Shown piece by piece: positions 49,043-53,284 of a DNA stretch of 53,284 bases. The notes beneath the pieces were generated by a model. It was not told the origin of the DNA. It searched no databases and worked only from the letters and a program-made list of their open reading frames with translations. Origin of the DNA: Verrucomicrobia bacterium ADurb.Bin006 (GTDB taxonomy: Bacteria > Verrucomicrobiota > Verrucomicrobiia > Limisphaerales > J093); NCBI GenBank assembly GCA_002071485.1, contig MWFF01000036.1, forward strand, positions 1 through 53,284, in the 5' to 3' direction. The position numbers and the translations under genes are program-made. How positions within the stretch are numbered: position 1 is the stretch's first letter; every line of letters starts with the position of its first letter.

Positions 49043-50020
49043 TCACCAACTCACCTCGCCAAAGATGTGGCGAAGGATGTCGTGCAACGTCACAATCCCG
49101 GCTTCCTTCCGGTTCCGATCCAGCACGATGGCAATGCGCTGGCCCGACTGCCGCAAACGCTGGAGAGCCACTTCGAGCCGCGCCGACTCCTCGAGGTAGA
49201 GCGCTGGTTGCAGAAAGGCTCCGACTGGCTTGCGTTCGTCTAAATCATGTTGGTAAAGTGAGTTGCGCAAAGTCACGATCCCAACAACCCGCCCATTGGC
49301 CGGATCCTTCACCGGCATCCGATTCAACCCAGTCTCGCGGCACACCTTGAAAACCTCCGCGATCGGTGTCGTCGTCGTCACCGTGACCACCTTGCTCAGC
49401 GGAGTTCCTACAGCCCCAACCGTGAGATTCTGAAGATCCAACACGCGATTGACCATCGTGCGCTCTTCCTTGCTTAGCGCATGCGAACTCTCCTGCATCA
49501 TATACCGCAGCTCCTCCCGGTTGGCAAAAAGCCGTCCCGTGAACCGATGGCCGCCGGTCGACTTCAAAAGAACCTCCGCCAGCCAGGCGACGATTGCGAC
49601 CAGCGGCGCCAAGGTGAGATGAGTTATGCGGAAGAGCCGAGCCAGGCCCAGGCAAAGCCGGTTCGAGTATTGACGAAACAGCATCTTGGGCAACAAATCC
49701 GCCAGAGCGTAAATGAGAAACACGGCAGCCGCCAGGGCCAGCCAGAGCCATACCCCCCCCGCCAGCCAACGATGCAGATACAGAAACGTCAGGCCCACAA
49801 GCAGAAACTCCGCCAGGGTGCTGCCAACCAGAATCGTCCACAGAAACTGCTCCGGTTGCTCTAGAAACTGATGTAATATGCGCGCCGAGGTGCTGCCGGC
49901 GCGCATCTGTTGCCGAATGCGCAGCCGGCTCAGGGCAAATACACCCGCTTCCATCCCTGAAAACAGGAACAGCAGGGCCGCCACCAGCAACAGCAACAGC
50001 ATGGTCCACACGTGTCCCAT
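49043..50020 (-). CDS. CNNM/DUF21-CBS protein lacking the CorC domain (paralogue 2)
   Basis: A 325-residue protein. The start at 50020 (MGHVWTMLLLLLVAALLFLF) overlaps the upstream stop by one base (TAATG). It has the DUF21 membrane domain (FSGMEAGVFALSRLRIRQQM, VFLIYALADLLPKMLFRQYS) and a CBS pair (VGAVGTPLSKVVTVTTTTPI, LNRMPVKDPANGRVVGIVTL, QRIAIVLDRNRKEAGIVTLH). It ends right after the second CBS (ILRHIFGEVSW), so the C-terminal CorC domain of its neighbours is absent. The conserved Glu-Pro-Lys patch reads DLLPK instead of GEVIPK. It may act only together with its paralogues. Confidence 0.87.
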   Translation of the reverse strand: MGHVWTMLLLLLVAALLFLFSGMEAGVFALSRLRIRQQMRAGSTSARILHQFLEQPEQFLWTILVGSTLAEFLLVGLTFLYLHRWLAGGVWLWLALAAAVFLIYALADLLPKMLFRQYSNRLCLGLARLFRITHLTLAPLVAIVAWLAEVLLKSTGGHRFTGRLFANREELRYMMQESSHALSKEERTMVNRVLDLQNLTVGAVGTPLSKVVTVTTTTPIAEVFKVCRETGLNRMPVKDPANGRVVGIVTLRNSLYQHDLDERKPVGAFLQPALYLEESARLEVALQRLRQSGQRIAIVLDRNRKEAGIVTLHDILRHIFGEVSW

Positions 50021-51273
50021 TAGATCGCTGCTCCTCCTGTCTTCCTGCAATCCTCGACGACCAACTCCCGCACGCGTCGGTCGTCCACCTGCGTCGCCCT
50101 TAGCCTGAGATTGCGGAATTGTACCGCATGCCCGGCAGGCGGCACCACCTCGGCCAACGCCACAAGAAGTCCGCCCATCGTGTCGACATCCGGCGCTTCT
50201 CCCAACTCGGGGTACTCCCGACGGAAATCCTCCAGGCGCATGGTGCCGTTCACCCGCCACCGGCCTGGTCCCAGCCGTTCCATGACGAACCCCTCCGCCT
50301 CGCCTTCTCCCTGGATGCGCCCCACCATCGACCCGAGAATGTCCTCCGTCGTCACCAGCCCCGATGTGCTCCCGTATTCGTCTACCACGATGGCCACACC
50401 GCGCCTCTGCCGTTGTAGGCTCTGCAACAGTCGCAGCAGATTCGTGGTCTCAGGCACGAATGACGGAAAGTCAACCATCTCGGAAAGATCCTCCTCCGGA
50501 TTGAGCAGCAGCTCCCTCGTGTTGAGAATCCCGACAATCGTGTCAGGCGTCTCGTCGTAAAGGGGCAATCGTCGGTGCTTGTAGCGCCGGGCGGCCGCGA
50601 TCATCTCGGAAACCGGCAAGTCGTCCGGCAGCGCGTGCATCTGCGCACGAGGACGCATGACGTCCTTCGCCGTGTGGCGATCCAGATTTATGATCTGCAG
50701 GATGATCTCTTTCTCCGACTGCGCCAACGCACCCTGCTGGAAACCGAGTTCGAGCAACTCGGCGTACTCCTCGTCACCCCCTGTTACGGGCAACCGCATC
50801 GACTCCGGCACGGTCCATCGCAACACCTGAGTGTTGAATTGACGGGCCAGCCAATGCAGAGGACGGGTCAGCGTCTGCAGCAGCGCCATCGGACGCGCCA
50901 CCCGCAGCGCCCAGAACTGAGGCGATCGCACTGCCAGCGTCTTCGGAATCACCTCGCCTCCAACCAGAATCAAGACCAAGACGCCAAAGGACGTCGCCAA
51001 AGGCGGCCACTCCTCGTTGAGGACCACCCACAGCCCCAAACTCACCAGCCCGGCGCTCGCAAACGTGTTTCCCAGAACGATTGTCGCCAGCAAATCCTGC
51101 GGCATTGCCAGCAGGTGCGCCACCGCCCGCCCCCGATCCCCCTCCCGCTCGGCCAGTTGCTCAGTCTGCCACTTCCCCAGGGTGAAGAGGGCCGTCTCTG
51201 CCAGTGCGAATGCAAAACTCGCACCGGCAAAAGCAAGAAAGCCCGCAATCACCAGAAGGGGCAGCGCTAACAT
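50020..51273 (-). CDS. CNNM/CorC-family transporter (paralogue 1)
   Basis: A 417-residue protein and the first gene of the tandem trio. DUF21 domain: FAFALAETALFTLGKWQTEQ, TIVLGNTFASAGLVSLGLWV, LVGGEVIPKTLAVRSPQF. CBS pair: AKDVMRPRAQMHALPDDLPV, HRRLPLYDETPDTIVGILNT, GVAIVVDEYGSTSGLVTTED. CorC/HlyC domain: RWRVNGTMRLEDFRREYPEL, DTMGGLLVALAEVVPPAGH. All parts look intact. No promoter can be assigned with confidence in the region beyond 51273. Its stop overlaps the next start by one base. Confidence 0.9.
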   Translation of the reverse strand: MLALPLLVIAGFLAFAGASFAFALAETALFTLGKWQTEQLAEREGDRGRAVAHLLAMPQDLLATIVLGNTFASAGLVSLGLWVVLNEEWPPLATSFGVLVLILVGGEVIPKTLAVRSPQFWALRVARPMALLQTLTRPLHWLARQFNTQVLRWTVPESMRLPVTGGDEEYAELLELGFQQGALAQSEKEIILQIINLDRHTAKDVMRPRAQMHALPDDLPVSEMIAAARRYKHRRLPLYDETPDTIVGILNTRELLLNPEEDLSEMVDFPSFVPETTNLLRLLQSLQRQRRGVAIVVDEYGSTSGLVTTEDILGSMVGRIQGEGEAEGFVMERLGPGRWRVNGTMRLEDFRREYPELGEAPDVDTMGGLLVALAEVVPPAGHAVQFRNLRLRATQVDDRRVRELVVEDCRKTGGAAI

Positions 51274-51740
51274 CGTCCCGAGTATGCCCGTCCCTACTGG
51301 CGTCTACAAGCCCAGGAACCGGCCTTCTGCTCGAACCACCTTGCCTCACCAAGTTACGACCGACGGCGACGGCGAAGCCGAGGTCATCACGACAGGGTTG
51401 TGTGTGGCGTCGGATCAACGGCTTCCGTGCGAGCCAACTGGGGCGCTGCCCCAGACCCCGCCCCACCTCCACCTCCTTGAGCGTCTGGGGTAGCGTTTCT
51501 TCACGGGTTTCCCCAAGCCCTGGAGCCGGCTTCTCATGCACAACACCTTCGTTACGAGGATACTTGAGTGGATGGTCAGCCATGGGCCACACGGGCGGGC
51601 CCCGGGTGCTGCCAGGACGGCCACGTGCATGGCAGGAGGGACCGGAGCGCCAGATTTCGGACTGGTTCCTGCGCATTCCGGACCAACAACTTCCGCCAGC
51701 CCACACAAACTTCTCGGATGAGGCCGAAGCCGAGGCTGCG
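51274..51740. other. Intergenic region next to the IS element, no supported gene
   Basis: Open frames on both strands carry no recognised domain, only Pro/Arg-rich low-complexity residues. The stretch includes a GGGGC...GCCCC inverted repeat near 51443-51455 and GC-rich sequence around 51590-51640. It should hold the promoter of the CNNM trio and possibly the outer end of the IS21-type element; I cannot define either. Confidence 0.5.
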
Positions 51741-51898
51741 AATTTCGGAGTTATTCGGACAGGGATTTCGGAGTTATTCGGACAGTGAATTCGGGAATCA
51801 TTTCGGACACTGATTTCGGTCCAATTCGGACAGGCGTTTCGGAAAATAGTCGGACAGTTTTGCCGAGGTCCGAATTGGGTGTCCGAAATGGTCCGAAA
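51741..51898 (+). repeat. Array of IS21-type terminal repeats
   Basis: Five direct units of 22-25 bases, roughly (G)ATTTCGG-N5/8-ATTCGGACAG, run at 51741-51762, 51763-51785, 51786-51810, 51811-51833 and 51834-51857. They are followed by inverted copies of the core (GTCCGAATTGG, GTCCGAAATGG, GTCCGAAACG; 51869-51899). The first two units are identical over 20 bases. Multiple short repeats at the transposon ends are typical of IS21-family elements, where IstA binds them. The istA-like gene starts 70 bases further on. Confidence 0.75.
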
Positions 51899-51969
51899 CG
51901 GCCGCAGAGGAGTGGAATGACGCTGGATAAACTGCCAGAAGGGTGGCGCCTCATGAGGAGGCATCATCA

Positions 51970-53187
51970 ATGGCACGAAAACCTAAATCCATGCGTCAAA
52001 TCAAAGAAGTCCTCCGACTCAAACATGAACAGCGGCTCTCGGTGCGCCAGATCGCCCGCAGCTGTGGTCTGCCTTCGAGCACCGTCAGCGATTATCTGGT
52101 GCGCGCCCAAACCGCGGGCCTGGGCTGGCCCTTGCCCGAGGGACTGGACGAGCAGCAGATCCAAGAGCAACTGCTCAATCGGGCGCGGGGCCAACCCCAG
52201 GCGGCACCACCGGCTGAGCCCCCGCGGCCCTTGCCCGATTGGCCCGAGGTCCACAAGGAACTGGGGCGTCGTTCGGTAACGCTGCGTTTGCTTTGGCGGG
52301 AATACCGCCAGCGCTATCCCGAGGGTTACGCCTACACCCAGTTCTGCGAATACTACCACCGCTGGGCCGAGACGCTCGACCCGGTCATGCGCCACCATCA
52401 TCCGCCCGGGGAGAAGATGTTCGTGGACTGGGCGGGGCAGACCGTGCCGCTGCATGAGGCCGGCGGCGCGGTGTCCCAGGCTTCGGTGTTCATTGCGGTT
52501 CTGGGTGCCAGCAATAAGACCTTTGCCCGCGCGTTTGCCGACCAGAAGCTGCCCTCCTGGATCATGGCCCACTGCAACGGCAAGCAGGAATCGTGGTGGA
52601 ACCAGGTCGAAGGCCGGCTTCTGCCCATGCTCGAAGGGGTCCCAGATCTGACGCTGGCCCAACTCAACGAGGCCACGCTGGCCTGGCTTGAAGTCGAATA
52701 CCACCGCCGGCCTCACTCCCAACTGGACGGGCGCACCCCTCTTCAATGCTTCGTGGAAGGCCGTGACGTCGGCCGTCCTGCGCCCGACCCCGAGGTGCTG
52801 CGCCAGGCCTTCACGGCGGAGATCACCCGAACCCAGCGCCGCAGCGACGGCACCCTCAGTCTCTTAGGGCAGCGCTTCGAAATCCCCTCCCGGTACCGTC
52901 ACTTCGCCCGCGTCCAGGTCCGTTACGCCTCCTGGGATTTGAGCCAGGTCCACCTGGTCGATCCGCACACCGGCACGCTCTTGTGCCGGCTCTATCCCCT
53001 GGACAAGGCCCGCAACGCCGAGGGCCACCGCGCCGCCAAACCCTCCTTGACCCAAGCACCCCTGCCCGAGCCGGCCTCCGGCATGGCACCCCTACTCCAG
53101 AAAATCCTCCGCCAGTACGCCACCACCGGTCTGCCCCCGGCTTACCTGCCCAAGGACGACCTGCCGGCCCTTCCCCAAACCCCATGA
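51970..53187 (+). pseudogene. istA: Chimeric IS21 IstA / Mu-type transposase
   Basis: An uninterrupted 405-codon frame with a good ribosome site (GAGGAGG, 51955-51961) and start at 51970. Residues 1-203 are IstA of the IS21 family: HTH (LSVRQIARSCGLPSSTVSDY), then EKMFVDWAGQTVPLHEAG with the first DDE Asp (Asp153), to SWIMAHCN. From residue 204 (GKQESWWNQVEGRLLPMLEG, EVEYHRRPHSQLDGRTPLQC, LLGQRFEIPSRYRHFARV) it reads as the C-terminal half of a different DDE transposase of the Mu/rve type that pairs with an ExeA-like ATPase. The second catalytic Asp of both parents is missing, so it is not expected to transpose. The nucleotide junction is near 52579. Confidence 0.75.
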
Positions 53188-53210
53188 GCAAAAAACTCCT
53201 CGCCCTCTAC
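53184..53210 (+). pseudogene. First codons of a transposition ATPase, interrupted
   Basis: ATG 53184 overlaps the transposase stop (ATGA) and encodes MSKKLLALY, the usual opening of the ExeA/TniB-like AAA ATPase that accompanies Mu-type transposases (normally continuing GLKWNPF as I recall). After TAC 53210 the sequence changes abruptly to AT-richer repeat DNA, so the gene is broken after nine codons. Confidence 0.55.
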
Positions 53211-53284
53211 TGTAGACTGCCAATTATTATTCCCCAGTGCTGCCAATTAAAAATCACCAGTGAGCCGGTAACGTCGGGGGCGCC
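53211..53284. mobile_element. End of a second insertion element with tandem 23-mers
   Basis: The sequence begins TGTAGA and contains two abutting 23-base direct repeats (53217-53239 and 53240-53262) of the form CTGCCAATTA-N7-CCAGTG with C at the sixth N, 19 of 23 bases identical. The AT-rich makeup differs from the flanking gene. A TG start with multiple short terminal repeats fits another IS21-family end. The element runs out of the window. Confidence 0.5.

Noticed and set aside
51204..51788. 194-codon plus-strand open frame beside the IS element
   Set aside because: Overlaps the CNNM gene start and runs into the IS end repeats; low-complexity content without a domain.

Overview
The window looks like a chromosomal segment of a GC-rich member of the Verrucomicrobiota (Limisphaerales/Pedosphaera-like is my best guess). 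The evidence is a pilus operon laid out like the Amuc_1098-1101 locus of Akkermansia, several very long secreted proteins with Calx-beta, delta-60 and FG-GAP repeats that end in a '(F/M)YR(V/A)' module, an exosortase with a stand-alone EpsI partner, and heptamer/nonamer hairpin repeats between genes. This is inference from protein recognition by eye. No rRNA or tRNA was recognised to fix the lineage.

Layout. 5-1324: 3' part of a secreted Ig/PA14-type protein, closed by a strong terminator. 1683-5456: a two-lobed FG-GAP/ASPIC-UnbV secreted protein carrying an in-frame heptamer-repeat insertion. 5457-6393: a gene graveyard with a fragment of the neighbouring HNH gene and two parallel hairpin-plus-coding-remnant modules. 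6394-8591 (minus): a DNA methyltransferase followed by an HNH endonuclease, a likely restriction-modification pair. 8779-9753: RNase HIII. 9911-12748 (minus): polyprenyl diphosphate synthase, ECF sigma factor and a one-TM protein in a tight run, with a small conserved protein upstream. 13020-16198: exosortase, EpsI and polyprenyl glycosylphosphotransferase, an exopolysaccharide/protein-sorting unit. 16327-23242: a type IV pilus-like assembly operon (PilM-PilN fusion, Amuc_1100-like PilO, PilP-like protein, and a secretin split into two exported polypeptides). 23412-24323: a free-standing 5'-3' exonuclease. 24557-31049: three tightly spaced secreted proteins, the middle one a probable inactive matrixin. 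31187-34963: a subtilisin-like protease. 35112-44398: coaE overlapping a 2883-residue metalloprotease/Calx-beta/seven-bladed-propeller protein. 44527-46728: glgB. 46777-47673: a carotenoid-biosynthesis-like membrane protein. 47716-51273 (minus): three consecutive CNNM/CorC paralogues. 51741-53284: IS21-type end repeats, a chimeric transposase, the first nine codons of a transposition ATPase, and what looks like the end of yet another element.

How it fits together. Most of the DNA serves the cell envelope: export and display of giant adhesin/protease proteins, pilus-like machinery, polysaccharide synthesis and membrane ion transport. Housekeeping genes (rnhC, coaE, glgB, polyprenyl synthase) are scattered among them. 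The most unusual items are the split secretin, the inactive matrixin-like protein in a conserved-looking three-gene cluster, the hybrid IS21/Mu-type transposase, and the mobile hairpin repeats that have entered both intergenic DNA and a reading frame.
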